A DNA stretch of 64,000 bases from Abyssibacter profundi (GTDB taxonomy: Bacteria; Pseudomonadota; Gammaproteobacteria; Nevskiales; OUC007). The notes beneath the pieces were generated by a model. It ran no database searches and was not told the origin of the DNA. It was given only the letters and a program-made list of their open reading frames with translations. Below, piece by piece: positions 25,894 through 35,300 of this stretch. A program made the translations under genes and the position numbers. The stretch's first letter is position 1; every line of letters begins with the position of its first letter. The stretch is taken from assembly GCF_003151135.1 (NCBI RefSeq), contig NZ_QEQK01000006.1:334-64333 (forward strand). The letters run 5' to 3'.

Positions 25894-27021
25894 GTGCAAG
25901 ACTCAGCCGCGTGTGACGAACACTGGATGGCCCTGGCCATTCAGCACGCAGACGTCGGGCGTTACACCGCGCATCCCAACCCACGCGTCGGCTGTGTGCT
26001 GGTGCAGGGCGATCAATGCGTGGGTGCCGGCGGGCATCGTGCGGCGGGCGAACCCCATGCCGAACGGATGGCGCTGGCGGCGGCCGGCTCCCAAGCTGCA
26101 GGTGCCACGGCTTACGTCACGCTGGAACCTTGCAGCCATTTCGGTCGGACACCGCCCTGCGTGGATGGTCTGATCGAGGCGGGTGTGTCGCGAGTGGTCT
26201 ACGCTTGCGAAGACCCCAATCCCCGGACGCGGGGACGTGCGCGGGGCCGCCTGGAGCAAGCGGGTATTGGCGTGACGACCGGGGTGCTGGCCGAGGCCGC
26301 GCGGCGACTCAATCCGGGGTTCTTTCAACGATTCGACGCGGGCCGCCCCTGGGTGAGGCTCAAGCTGGCGATGAGTCTGGACGGGCGGACGGCCATGGCC
26401 AGCGGCGAGAGCCAGTGGATTACGGGTGAGGCCGCCCGGCTGGATGTCCATCGGATGCGCGCCGAGGCCAGCGCCATTGCGACCGGCGTGGAAACCGTGC
26501 TGGCGGATAACCCGCGGTTGACGGCACGTGGCATCGACACCGATCGCCAGCCCACGCGGGTGGTGTTCGACAGCCGCTACCGCACGCCCGCCGATGCGGC
26601 CGTCTGCGCCGGCGATGCACCGGTCTTGCTGCTCGGCGCTGCAGGCGCCCATGCCGCCGCTGCATACCCGGAACATGTCGAGTGCCTGGCCGTGCCGGGC
26701 GAGGGCGAGCAAGTGGACCTGGGCCATGCCCTGCAAATGCTGGCCGGTCGGGATGTGCACGAGCTGTTCGTCGAGTGCGGGGCGACCCTGGCGGGCGCGC
26801 TGGTCGCGGCGAATCTGGTCGATGAGCTGGTGATTTACATGGCGCCACGGCTGCTGGGCAATGGTGCGCGCGGCTTGGTTGAGTTACCGGGCCTGGAGCA
26901 TCTCGCCCAGACGCCGATGCTGGAGATTGTCGATGTTCGCAAGCTGGGCGCCGACTGGCGTATGATCGCGCGCCCTGTTATGCCTGCACAGGCGCATCCG
27001 AAAGCATGTTCACCGGTCTGA
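25894..27021 (+). CDS. ribD: Bifunctional riboflavin deaminase/reductase
   Basis: Carries out steps two and three of riboflavin synthesis: deamination then ribosyl reduction of the pyrimidine intermediate. The N-terminal cytidine-deaminase-like domain has the zinc motifs HAE (GEPHAER) and PCSHFGRTPPC; the C-terminal dihydrofolate-reductase-like domain starts near WVRLKLAMSLDGR. It starts with GTG 18 bases after nrdR and overlaps ribE by 16 bases. A small oddity: the usual DPNPxVxGxG loop reads DPNPRTRGRARGR here. Confidence 0.94.
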   Translation: MQDSAACDEHWMALAIQHADVGRYTAHPNPRVGCVLVQGDQCVGAGGHRAAGEPHAERMALAAAGSQAAGATAYVTLEPCSHFGRTPPCVDGLIEAGVSRVVYACEDPNPRTRGRARGRLEQAGIGVTTGVLAEAARRLNPGFFQRFDAGRPWVRLKLAMSLDGRTAMASGESQWITGEAARLDVHRMRAEASAIATGVETVLADNPRLTARGIDTDRQPTRVVFDSRYRTPADAAVCAGDAPVLLLGAAGAHAAAAYPEHVECLAVPGEGEQVDLGHALQMLAGRDVHELFVECGATLAGALVAANLVDELVIYMAPRLLGNGARGLVELPGLEHLAQTPMLEIVDVRKLGADWRMIARPVMPAQAHPKACSPV

Positions 27022-27614
27022 TCGAGGCCACCGGCGAGGTGGTCGATTACACACGCCAGCATGGCGGCGATGTGCGGATGCGTGTCCGCACGCCTGCTGG
27101 CTACACCGAGGGCCTGCGGGCGGGAGACAGCGTGGCCTGCTCGGGCGCGTGCATGACCGCGCTGGACATCGACGCCGAGGGCTTCTCGGCGGATGTCTCG
27201 AATGAGTCGCTGCAGGTCACCACCCTGGGCGACTGGGCGGTGGGCTCACGCTTGAATCTCGAACGCTCGCTCACGCTGACCAAGCCGCTAGGCGGCCATC
27301 TGGTACAGGGGCATGTGGATGGTGTGGCGACGATTGTCGCGCTGGCAGGTGATGCCAGCAGCCGGCGTGTGCGCCTGCAGGCGCCGAACACCCTGGCCCG
27401 ATTCATCGCGCCCAAGGGCTCCGTGGCGCTCGATGGCGTCAGCCTGACGGTCAACGAGGTCGAGGGCGACGAATTTGGAGTCAACTTGATTCCCCACACC
27501 TGGGAGGTGACGACGCTGGAGCACTGGCAGGTCGGTGCGCGCGTCAATCTCGAGGTGGACCTGATGGCGCGCTACGCGCAGCGCCTGCTTGAAACGACTG
27601 GACAATCGGCATGA
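27006..27614 (+). CDS. ribE: Riboflavin synthase alpha chain
   Basis: Dismutes two 6,7-dimethyl-8-ribityllumazine molecules to riboflavin. The 202-residue protein has the two tandem lumazine-binding barrels: the first begins MFTGLIEATGEV, the second LGGHLVQGHVDG. The C-terminal helix is present. The start overlaps ribD and the stop overlaps ribBA (ATGA), so this is one coupled operon. Confidence 0.95.
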   Translation: MFTGLIEATGEVVDYTRQHGGDVRMRVRTPAGYTEGLRAGDSVACSGACMTALDIDAEGFSADVSNESLQVTTLGDWAVGSRLNLERSLTLTKPLGGHLVQGHVDGVATIVALAGDASSRRVRLQAPNTLARFIAPKGSVALDGVSLTVNEVEGDEFGVNLIPHTWEVTTLEHWQVGARVNLEVDLMARYAQRLLETTGQSA

Positions 27615-28708
27615 CAGATTCGATCGAAGACATCATTGACGAAATCCGCGCCGGCCGCATGGTCGTGATGATGGATGACGAGGACCGCGAGAACGAGGGC
27701 GATCTCATCGTCGCGGCAGAAAGCATTACACCGGAGCAGGTCGCGTTCATCGTGCGCCACTCCAGCGGCATCATCTGCACGCCCATGTCTTCGGATCGGG
27801 TCGAGGCGCTGCGCCTGCCACAAATGGTCCCGGAGAACACCGAGTCGCACCGCACGGCGTTTACCGTGTCGGTGGATTACCGGCACGGGACGACAACGGG
27901 CATCTCCGCAGCAGACCGCGCCACGACCATTCGCGCGCTGGCCGATCCCGAATCCCATGAGCGCGATTTCAACCGCCCGGGGCATATCTTCCCGCTGCGC
28001 GCGGACAAGGGCGGCGTGCTGAGCCGGGCCGGGCATACCGAGGCGACCGTCGATTTAATGCGCTTGGCCGGTAAGCGGCCTTGTGGCGTGATCTGCGAGA
28101 TCGTCAATGATGACGGCACCATGAAGCGGGCGCCGGAACTGCATGAATTCGCCAAGGAACATGGTCTGAAGATCGGCACCATCGCCGATTTGATTCGCTA
28201 CCGCCTGGCCAATGAGCGCACGATTTCGCGCGTCGCCTCTCAGCAGGTCGAAACCCCGCACGGGCCATTCAATCTGGTGGTCTACGAGGACCAGATCGAC
28301 AATTGTCTGCATCTGGCGATGGTGCGCGGCACCCCGTCGGCAGACCGGCCGACGCTCGTGCGTGTGCATGTGCGCAACACCTTGGCGGATCTGCTCAAAA
28401 TCCAGCACGCCAGCTTTGGCTGGCCGCTGGACAGCGCGCTCAAGCGCATTGCCGAGGAGGGCGAGGGGGTGGTCGTGATTCTTCGGACCCCCGAAACCCC
28501 GGCGGAGATGGTCTCGCGCATCGCCGGGCTGGCGCATCCCGAGCCTCAGGGCGAGCGTGAGGCGACCGACCAGGAGCTTCGCACCTACGGTCTGGGCGCC
28601 CAGATTCTATCCAACCTGGGCGTGCGCAAGATGCGCGTCCTGTCGGCACCCAAGCGGTTGTCGGCTATTTCAGGATTCGACTTGGAGGTCATCGACTATG
28701 TCCAGTGA
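27611..28708 (+). CDS. ribBA: 3,4-dihydroxy-2-butanone-4-phosphate synthase with a degenerate GTP cyclohydrolase II domain
   Basis: The N-terminal domain (about 1-205) makes dihydroxybutanone phosphate from ribulose 5-phosphate and holds the metal/substrate motif [10 protein letters not shown] and the RxGHTEA segment. The C-terminal domain (about 206-365) has a GTP-cyclohydrolase II fold ([26 protein letters not shown]), but the zinc-cysteine segment normally reading like SECxTGDxxxSxRCDC is absent. It is therefore probably only RibB-active, as in several gammaproteobacteria that carry a separate RibA elsewhere. Coupled to ribE by ATGA and to ribH by a 10-base overlap. Confidence 0.93.
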   Translation: MTDSIEDIIDEIRAGRMVVMMDDEDRENEGDLIVAAESITPEQVAFIVRHSSGIICTPMSSDRVEALRLPQMVPENTESHRTAFTVSVDYRHGTTTGISAADRATTIRALADPESHERDFNRPGHIFPLRADKGGVLSRAGHTEATVDLMRLAGKRPCGVICEIVNDDGTMKRAPELHEFAKEHGLKIGTIADLIRYRLANERTISRVASQQVETPHGPFNLVVYEDQIDNCLHLAMVRGTPSADRPTLVRVHVRNTLADLLKIQHASFGWPLDSALKRIAEEGEGVVVILRTPETPAEMVSRIAGLAHPEPQGEREATDQELRTYGLGAQILSNLGVRKMRVLSAPKRLSAISGFDLEVIDYVQ

Positions 28709-29216
28709 TCATCGCGCTCGCAGCAAGACCACGCGGGCTGATTTCGGCGTGCCCGTCATCACCCTGGACCAGGACGTCTCCGACGCCCGTATCGGCATTA
28801 TCGCCACCAGCTGGGCCGTGGACATCATCGACAAGCTGGTCGAAGGTGCTGTCGAGGCCCTGCACGAGGCCGGCATTTCGTCGTCGGCCATGCGCTTTGT
28901 CCGCGTGCCGGGTGCCTTTGAGGTCCCCCATGCCGCCGACGGCATGGCGGGCACCGGACGGTTTCACGGCTTGATCGCGCTGGGCGCCGTGGTACGGGGC
29001 GACACACCCCATTTCGATTTCGTCGCGGGCGAATGCGCGCGTGGCGTGCAGGACGTGGCCATTAAGCGCGAGCTGCCGATTGGCTTTGGCGTACTCACCG
29101 TCGACAACATCGAGCAGGCCGAGGCGCGGGCGACCCCGGAGAACAACAAGGGACGCGAGGCCGCTGAAGCCATGCTCGACATGATGCGCTTTGATCGGGC
29201 GATGCGATTGCTGTGA
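28698..29216 (+). CDS. ribH: 6,7-dimethyl-8-ribityllumazine synthase
   Basis: Joins the pyrimidine and the dihydroxybutanone phosphate to give lumazine, the substrate of RibE; family members form pentamers or 60-mer capsids. The start is ATG at 28698, overlapping ribBA. Motifs seen: IIATSWAVDI, RVPGAFEVP, and the catalytic His-containing GAVVRGDTPHFDFV. 172 residues, with an N-terminal extension of about 20 residues. It overlaps nusB by GTGA. Confidence 0.94.
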   Translation: MSSDHRARSKTTRADFGVPVITLDQDVSDARIGIIATSWAVDIIDKLVEGAVEALHEAGISSSAMRFVRVPGAFEVPHAADGMAGTGRFHGLIALGAVVRGDTPHFDFVAGECARGVQDVAIKRELPIGFGVLTVDNIEQAEARATPENNKGREAAEAMLDMMRFDRAMRLL

Positions 29217-29680
29217 GCGAACAACCCACCAAGCCAGCCCGCAAGCCTCGCCCGAATCGTCGCCACTGGACCCGGCGCCTATTGGTTCAGGCGCTTTATC
29301 AATGGCGTCTGGCCGATGCCGAGTTGACCACGCTACTGGCCGAGTACCGCTTGGCCGAGGACATGCGCAGCGCCGATCCGGAGTGGTTTGCCGAGGCGTT
29401 GCGCGGGATTATCCATGCCGCCGGCCCGCTGGCCAGCCAGGTCTCCGAACATCTCGACCGCCCCTGGGGGCAGATCGATCCGGTGGAGCAGGGCATTTTG
29501 CTGCTGGGCACCTACGAGCTGACGCAGGATTTCGGAACCCCGTACCGCGTCATCATCACCGAAGGTGTGGAACTGGCCCGACTATTCGGCGCCCAGGACA
29601 GTCACCGCTATATCAATGGCGTACTCGACCGCGTTGCGCGTCAGGCCCGTGCGGTGGAGGTCAAGGCTGCAAAACGGTGA
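29213..29680 (+). CDS. nusB: Transcription antitermination factor NusB
   Basis: An all-helical RNA-binding protein that, with NusE, binds boxA of rRNA leaders and supports antitermination. The 155-residue frame starts with GTG within the ribH stop. Family motifs ARRLLVQALYQW-like (RRLLVQALYQWRL), LDR-W and LLGTYEL and the C-terminal YINGVLDRVAR are all present. The order ribH-nusB-thiL is conserved. Confidence 0.95.
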   Translation: MSEQPTKPARKPRPNRRHWTRRLLVQALYQWRLADAELTTLLAEYRLAEDMRSADPEWFAEALRGIIHAAGPLASQVSEHLDRPWGQIDPVEQGILLLGTYELTQDFGTPYRVIITEGVELARLFGAQDSHRYINGVLDRVARQARAVEVKAAKR

Positions 29681-30624
29681 CGGGTGAGTTCGAACTCATC
29701 GCCCGCCATTTCAAGCGTCCCGCCCGTTCGGCTGAGGTTCGCATCGGCATTGGCGATGACGCCGCCGCGCTGACGCCCGCGCCCGGCGCGACCTTGCTCG
29801 TAACCACCGATACGCTGGTGGTCGGACGACATTTTCGCCCGGACGTGCCCGCCGATGCCTTGGGCTGGAAAGCGGCGATGGTGAATCTCAGCGATCTGGC
29901 GGCCATGGGTGGCACGCCGCGCTGGCTGACGCTGGCGCTGACGCTGCCCGAGGCCGATGACGCCTGGGTGGCTGCTTTTGCTGACGGGTTTCGGGCGGCA
30001 GCCGAGCAGGTTGAGGCCGAACTGGTTGGGGGGGACATCACCCGCGGGCCGTTGACCATTGGCGTGACGGCCCTGGGCGAAACCCTAGATGCCCCATTGA
30101 CTCGAGGCGCCGCGCAGGCCGGAGATCAGCTCTGGCTAACCGGTACGACCGGTCAGGCCGCCGCTGCGGTGGCCGGGCTCGCTGCGGGGGTTACACCCGA
30201 TGCCTCCTTGCTCACCCGGCTGGACCGCCCTCAGGCGCGCTGTGCGGCCGGGCGGGCAGCGCGGGGGCTGGCGCATGCTGCCATCGATGTCTCGGATGGG
30301 GTGCTGGCTGATCTGGACCACCTGCTAAAGGCATCAAGGCTTGGCGCACGACTGGACGCCGATGCCTTGCGCCCGACCGCTGCCATGCAGGCGCTGGCCG
30401 ATTCATTGGGCGAGGCGCCGGCGCCTTGGATCTGGACCGGTGGCGATGACTATGAGCTGCTGGTCGCTGTGCCGCCCGAGCGTGCCCAGACGCTGGCGTC
30501 GATCTGGGCCGAGCAGGGCCTGGCGCCCCTGTGCATCGGTGAACTGGTCGATGCGCCTGGCCTGCAGTGGCAGGGCGACGCGCCGACAATCGATCCCGTA
30601 TCCTCCGGCTTTCGCCATTTCTAA
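29677..30624 (+). CDS. thiL: Thiamine-monophosphate kinase
   Basis: Phosphorylates thiamine monophosphate to the active pyrophosphate. The start is GTG at 29677, overlapping the nusB stop; upstream in-frame sequence belongs to nusB in another frame. Visible motifs: the N-terminal IGDDAAAL and TTDTLVVGRHF substrate loops, NLSDLAAMGG, and later IDVSDGVLADLDHL and GGDDYELLVAV, all PurM/ThiL-type. 315 residues. Confidence 0.94.
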   Translation: MTGEFELIARHFKRPARSAEVRIGIGDDAAALTPAPGATLLVTTDTLVVGRHFRPDVPADALGWKAAMVNLSDLAAMGGTPRWLTLALTLPEADDAWVAAFADGFRAAAEQVEAELVGGDITRGPLTIGVTALGETLDAPLTRGAAQAGDQLWLTGTTGQAAAAVAGLAAGVTPDASLLTRLDRPQARCAAGRAARGLAHAAIDVSDGVLADLDHLLKASRLGARLDADALRPTAAMQALADSLGEAPAPWIWTGGDDYELLVAVPPERAQTLASIWAEQGLAPLCIGELVDAPGLQWQGDAPTIDPVSSGFRHF

Positions 30625-30643
30625 TCCGGTCCGAGCGCTCGAC

Positions 30644-31177
30644 ATGACTCCACGTCCGCCTAATCGACTCATTCTGACGACGCCCGTGCACTTCTGGGCG
30701 TTCGGATTCGGCAGCGGTCTGGCGCCGGTTGCGCCCGGGACCTTCGGCAGCCTGGTCGGGCTGCTGTTGTACGGGGTGATCGGCTGGTTGCCGCGCGAGC
30801 TGTACTGGGCCGTGGTGGTGCTGGCGTTTCTCTTCGGGCTTTATATCTGCGGTGCCAGTGCCCGGCTGCTAAAAGTGCATGACGAGCCGGGCATTGTTTG
30901 GGATGAGATCGTCGGCCTGTGGCTGGCGCTCATCCCGCTCAATATGGCGATTCCGCAGATGGTTGCGCCCATGCCGGTCTGGGTGTGGGCGGTGATCACG
31001 TTCATCTGGTTCCGCTTTTTCGACATCCTCAAGCCCTGGCCAATTCGTTGGGTCGACCGCCACGTTGGTGGCGGGACCGGCATTGTGCTGGACGATGTGC
31101 TGGCGGGCGTCTACGCGGGTTTGTTCACGGTGCTAACGGGCTGGCCCATTGCCTGGGTCTTCGCCTGGCTGGGCTGA
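30644..31177 (+). CDS. pgpA: Phosphatidylglycerophosphatase A
   Basis: Inner-membrane phosphatase that makes phosphatidylglycerol. From the ATG at 30644 it is 177 residues with three to four hydrophobic segments. The family signatures FGSGLAPVAPGTFGSLVG, IVWDEIVG and WFRFFDILKPWPI plus GGTGIVLDDVLAG are visible. It follows thiL as in E. coli. Its last 67 bases overlap the convergent hydroxylase gene. Confidence 0.94.
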   Translation: MTPRPPNRLILTTPVHFWAFGFGSGLAPVAPGTFGSLVGLLLYGVIGWLPRELYWAVVVLAFLFGLYICGASARLLKVHDEPGIVWDEIVGLWLALIPLNMAIPQMVAPMPVWVWAVITFIWFRFFDILKPWPIRWVDRHVGGGTGIVLDDVLAGVYAGLFTVLTGWPIAWVFAWLG

Positions 31178-32019
31178 GTCTGCAGCGAATCCGCCTCCCA
31201 GTCGGGATGGCCCCATAGATACCGCAGGCGCTCACCGAGGCGCAGTCCCGGCTGGGTGGCCTGCCGCAGCATGTAGCGCCATTCCTGAAAGGTCAGCGTG
31301 ATCGGGTTATGCGTGCGGATCTGACGGCGGGTGATGCCGTATTCGCAGGGGTCATCCTCACGCTCCTCGACAAACGTGCCGAACAGCCGGTCCCAGATGA
31401 TCAACACACCGCCAAAGTTCCGGTCGACGTAGCGGTCGTTACGCGCATGGTGTACCCGGTGATGCGAGGGCGTGTTGAAGATGAACTCGACCCAGGCCGG
31501 CAGTTTCCGCACGGCTTCGGTGTGCACGAAGAACTGGTAGGCGAGGTTGATGCCCACGACCAGCACCACCCACTGCGGTTCGAAGCCGATCCAGGCCAGC
31601 GGTAGCCAGAACACCCACATCCCGGAGATGGGGTAGGTGAGGCTTTGGCGGAACGCCGTGGACAGATTCAGCCGCTCCGAGGAATGATGGGTGACATGCG
31701 AGGCCCACATCCAGCGCATGCCGTGGCTCACCCGGTGGAACCAGTAGTAGAAAAAGTCCTGACCAATGAACAGGGCCGCAACCACCCAGGGACCCATGTC
31801 CAGGTCCAGCAGCCGGAACTGATAAACGACCGTGTAAAGACCGAGCAGTACGACCCAGGCCAGTCCATCGGCGACCTGATGCATGCCGGCCAGGGTCATG
31901 TTCGACAGGGTGTCGCGCCAGGTGTACTGCGCCACTCCACGGCGTCTCCAGTACAGGGCCTCCCACAGCATGCAACCGTAGAAGATGGGGGCCAGGGCCA
32001 GCAGAATCAGTGATTCCAT
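31111..32019 (-). CDS. Sterol desaturase/fatty-acid hydroxylase family membrane protein
   Basis: A 302-residue integral membrane di-iron enzyme. Four to five hydrophobic segments and the three His boxes HRVSH, HVTHH and HRVHH are present, the set that binds the two irons in this superfamily. Likely hydroxylates or desaturates a lipid, hopanoid or sterol-like substrate; the exact one cannot be told. It ends inside pgpA on the opposite strand, so the 3' ends of the two genes overlap tail to tail. Confidence 0.88.
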   Translation of the reverse strand: MESLILLALAPIFYGCMLWEALYWRRRGVAQYTWRDTLSNMTLAGMHQVADGLAWVVLLGLYTVVYQFRLLDLDMGPWVVAALFIGQDFFYYWFHRVSHGMRWMWASHVTHHSSERLNLSTAFRQSLTYPISGMWVFWLPLAWIGFEPQWVVLVVGINLAYQFFVHTEAVRKLPAWVEFIFNTPSHHRVHHARNDRYVDRNFGGVLIIWDRLFGTFVEEREDDPCEYGITRRQIRTHNPITLTFQEWRYMLRQATQPGLRLGERLRYLWGHPDWEADSLQTQPSQAKTQAMGQPVSTVNKPA

Positions 32020-32068
32020 CGTGTGTCTCCGTATGGCAGCTGTTCGTCCGGCCCCGGCGATTGTTCGC

Positions 32069-32494
32069 CTAGGCCAGTGACCGGGCGTAGCGGCTGAGAC
32101 CCTTACGAATCGCGGCCTCGAGCTGCTTGCGGATCAGTCCGCCCGTGAAGGGCAGGCGCCCGTCGAACAGGATTTCGTAATGCAGGCGGCAGCCGTCGCT
32201 GGTGTCTTCGAACAGCATGATGCCGCGGTGGTTCTTGATAGGGGCCTTGGAGGTCACCGTGTATTCCATGCGGGCCGGGGGCTCGTGGCGGACCACGGTT
32301 TCCTCGAAGGACAGGGGCCCGATGGACACCTTGCGCACGGAGTGCACCCCATTGGGCGCGTCGTCGCCGTCCTTGATGCGCTCCATCTTGGCGCCGAGAA
32401 TCGGGCCTACCTTGTTGTGGTCGGTGAGATGGGCAAACACGGCATCACGCGACGCTGGAAAATCCTGGGTGATGGCAATCCGCTGCTTGGGCAT
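32069..32494 (-). CDS. SRPBCC-family (START/Bet v 1-like) protein
   Basis: A 141-residue soluble protein. The start at 32494 has AAGGAG upstream and fits the family start (MPKQRIAITQDFPASRDAVFAHLTDHNKVGPI). The alternating strand pattern and the C-terminal helix (IRKQLEAAIRKGLSRYARSLA) fit the helix-grip lipid-binding fold. It lies 50 bases upstream of the hydroxylase gene, same strand, and is divergent from the AraC regulator, so these three may act on one lipid. Ligand unknown. Confidence 0.78.
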   Translation of the reverse strand: MPKQRIAITQDFPASRDAVFAHLTDHNKVGPILGAKMERIKDGDDAPNGVHSVRKVSIGPLSFEETVVRHEPPARMEYTVTSKAPIKNHRGIMLFEDTSDGCRLHYEILFDGRLPFTGGLIRKQLEAAIRKGLSRYARSLA

Positions 32495-32613
32495 GGTGTC
32501 TCCTTGTTGATTGGAATGATGGCTAAACATAGCCCGAACGTCTTGACCGTGCGCGCCGAGGCCTTTGCCGATGGCGCCATGGACCGGCGGATTCGGCCCG
32601 GGAGCGGTCAATA

Positions 32614-33645
32614 ATGGGCTCCGTGGCCGTCAGCTATGTGCAATCGGTGCTGGACTATGTGGAGCAGGCCGGCGGTGACGTGCCGGCGTTGTTGTCGCAG
32701 GTGGGCCTGTCTGCCCAGGCCTTGGCCCCGACGGCCGACCGGGTGCCCGGTGCGGTGTTCGCGCGTCTGTTTGATGCGGCGGCTGCGCAGTTGCGGCGAC
32801 CCGATCTTGGGTTGGCTGTGGGCTCGGCCATCCGGCCAGGACACTACGGGGTGCTTGGCTATGTCGTCATGAGCTGCGACACCCTGGGCGACGCATTGAC
32901 ACGCCATCTGCGCTACCAGCGCCTGGTGGCCGATATCGGTGAGGCCAGCCTGACCCCTCTGCCTGACGGGCAGCTGCGGTTGACCTGGGCGACGCAGCGT
33001 CCACCGACGCGACAACTGGCCGAGCACAATCTGGCGGGCTGGGTGAGCTATGCACGGTGGATTACCGGCGAGGACCTCTCGCCCACGCGCGTGCTGCTGC
33101 CCCATCCGGCGCCCGATGATCAGCAGGCGCACGCCGCGTTATTCCAATGCCCGGTTCACTTTGATGCCGGTGTCACCGCGCTGGAGTTTCCGGCCCACTA
33201 TCTGGATTTGCGCATGGCCCAGGCCGACCCCGGGTTGCGCGAACAAATGGACCGCTACGCGCAGCGGCTGCTCACCGAGTATGCGCAGTCCCGCCGCGCG
33301 GAGGGCCGTTTGCGACACTGGCTGCGCCGGCATTTAGCGGCCGGTGACGCACAGCTGGTCACGGCCGCCGCCGCGCTGAATGTGGCGCCGCGCACGCTGC
33401 AGCGCCGCCTGGCGACCGAGGGCTGGACGTTCAATCGCTTGGTGGATGACACCCGACGCACGCTTGCGCTGGAATTGTTTGCTGAACCCGGGATGACAGG
33501 CGCCGAGTTGGCGTTCATGCTTGGGTTCTCGGACCAGACCGCATTCAATCGTGCGTTTCGCCGCTGGTTCGACATGACGCCGGGTGAGGCGCGAAGCCAG
33601 CCTGAACGCCTGCTCGCGTCCATTGAATCGCTACAATCCGACTGA
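32614..33645 (+). CDS. AraC-family transcriptional regulator
   Basis: A 343-residue regulator of the type with an N-terminal Arabinose_bd/OruR-like ligand domain (about 15-205) and a C-terminal pair of helix-turn-helix motifs (about 235-335). The second reads GAELAFMLGFSDQTAFNRAFRRWFDMTPGEAR, the classic AraC signature. Such proteins regulate fatty-acid or lipid-derived catabolic genes. It is transcribed away from the SRPBCC and hydroxylase genes, which are its most likely targets. Confidence 0.9.
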   Translation: MGSVAVSYVQSVLDYVEQAGGDVPALLSQVGLSAQALAPTADRVPGAVFARLFDAAAAQLRRPDLGLAVGSAIRPGHYGVLGYVVMSCDTLGDALTRHLRYQRLVADIGEASLTPLPDGQLRLTWATQRPPTRQLAEHNLAGWVSYARWITGEDLSPTRVLLPHPAPDDQQAHAALFQCPVHFDAGVTALEFPAHYLDLRMAQADPGLREQMDRYAQRLLTEYAQSRRAEGRLRHWLRRHLAAGDAQLVTAAAALNVAPRTLQRRLATEGWTFNRLVDDTRRTLALELFAEPGMTGAELAFMLGFSDQTAFNRAFRRWFDMTPGEARSQPERLLASIESLQSD

Positions 33646-33689
33646 GGTCGAGCGCCAGCGTAGCGCCGGCCGCCAATGGCGAGAGTAAT

Positions 33690-35300
33690 TTGAGTAACGA
33701 CGTGACAGCGTTTGAGACAACTGCCGACAATGGCCCCATGCGCCTGTTGCTGGTCGAGGACTCCAAGTTTGATGCCCGCCTGATCGAAACTTTCTTGTCG
33801 ATGGCGGACTTTCCCCGTGGCCTGGATATGAGTCACGTGGTCCGGCTGTCCGAGGCGCGGGCACACCTCGCCGAGCACTCCGTGGATTGTGTCCTGCTGG
33901 ATCTGGGACTGCCAGATGGCGAGGGCCTGGCCAATATTGCCGCCATTACCGAAGTCGCGCCGGAAACGGCCATCATCGTGCTGACCGGCCTCAAGAACGA
34001 CACCATTGCCACCACGGCATTGCAGCAGGGTGCCCAGGACTACATCGTCAAGGGTGACTACGAAGATGGCGATGCGCTGCTGCGCACTATTCGCTATGCC
34101 ATCGAACGCCGGTCGAAAGAAGTCAAGGAGTCGCAGGCGGTACGCCGGGCCTCCGAAGATCTGGTGCGCAGCATTGTGGCGGCGGTGCCCGATGGTCTGG
34201 TCACCGTGCGCGACGGTGGCGTCATCGAGACCGTGAACCCGGCCATGGTTCGGATGTTCGGCTACGAGGCCAGCGAACTCGTCGGCATGAACATCGTCGA
34301 TCTGAGCGCCGAACACCGGCGTTCGACTGTCCGCAACCTGATCGACGGTATGCTGGCCGGCACGCTAGGTGACTCGGATCGAGGCGATCGGGAAGGCGTT
34401 GGGCTGCGTAAGTCGGGCGAGGAGTTTCCGCTGGAGGTCTCGATCGGGCGGATGCTGTCCGATGGCGAGCCCATGCTGGTGTGTGCGATTCGCGATATCA
34501 CCGAACGCAAGCGCGCAGAGGAAAGCCTGGAAGCCGCGCGAGAACAATTGCTGGTGTCGGAAAAGCTGGCCTCGCTGGGCGGGCTGGTGGCGGGTGTGGC
34601 GCATGAAATCAACACGCCCATCGGCATTGGCGTGACGGCTGCCAGTCATTTGCAGGAACAGACCACTGACCTCCAGGAGGCGATGCTGGCTGGTGGACTC
34701 CGGCGGTCGCAGTTGGATGCCTATCTCAAGACCGCCACCGACAGCGCGGGCATTCTGCTCAGCAACCTGCGCCGCGCCGCCGAACTGATTCAAGGTTTCA
34801 AGCAAGTCGCCGTTGACCAGTCCAGTGATGAATTGCGGAGCTTCGAAGTCAGGCCCTATCTGGAAGACGTGCTGCTATCGCTGGCGCCGAACCTGCGCAA
34901 GACGCCGCATACGCTGGATTTCGAATGCGAGGAGGGCTTGATTCTCTCTGGTCATCCTGGCAACTGGTCGCAAATTGTGACGAATCTGGTCATGAATGCG
35001 CTGTTGCATGCATTCGACGACGACAGGCCGGGCCGAATGAGCTTGTCGGTCGCGCGCAACGGAGATCGTGTTTTGATGACATTTGCCGACGATGGGCGCG
35101 GAATCCCTGCAGATCAGGTCAAACAGATCTTTGATCCATTCTTCACCACGCGTCGCGGTCAAGGCGGCAGCGGACTTGGACTGCATATTGTTTATAACCT
35201 TGCCACGCAGGCCATGGACGGACGCGTGAGCTGCGAAAGCACCCCGGGACAGGGGACTCGCTTCGCGTTTGATTTTCCATACGTTCCTGGGGCGCCGTGA
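33690..35300 (+). CDS. Receiver-PAS-histidine kinase hybrid
   Basis: A 536-residue sensor with domains in the order receiver (about 17-140, Glu23/Asp24, phospho-Asp71, Thr99, Lys121), PAS (about 155-275), HisKA (His305 in VAGVAHEINTP) and HATPase (NGDR...DDGRGIP, GxGLGLHI). No membrane segment, so it is cytoplasmic and is probably itself switched by a phosphorelay. The frame starts with TTG at 33690 preceded by GAGAG; the ATG at 33738 is an alternative that still keeps the receiver whole. It overlaps the next response regulator by one base. Confidence 0.9.
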   Translation: MSNDVTAFETTADNGPMRLLLVEDSKFDARLIETFLSMADFPRGLDMSHVVRLSEARAHLAEHSVDCVLLDLGLPDGEGLANIAAITEVAPETAIIVLTGLKNDTIATTALQQGAQDYIVKGDYEDGDALLRTIRYAIERRSKEVKESQAVRRASEDLVRSIVAAVPDGLVTVRDGGVIETVNPAMVRMFGYEASELVGMNIVDLSAEHRRSTVRNLIDGMLAGTLGDSDRGDREGVGLRKSGEEFPLEVSIGRMLSDGEPMLVCAIRDITERKRAEESLEAAREQLLVSEKLASLGGLVAGVAHEINTPIGIGVTAASHLQEQTTDLQEAMLAGGLRRSQLDAYLKTATDSAGILLSNLRRAAELIQGFKQVAVDQSSDELRSFEVRPYLEDVLLSLAPNLRKTPHTLDFECEEGLILSGHPGNWSQIVTNLVMNALLHAFDDDRPGRMSLSVARNGDRVLMTFADDGRGIPADQVKQIFDPFFTTRRGQGGSGLGLHIVYNLATQAMDGRVSCESTPGQGTRFAFDFPYVPGAP

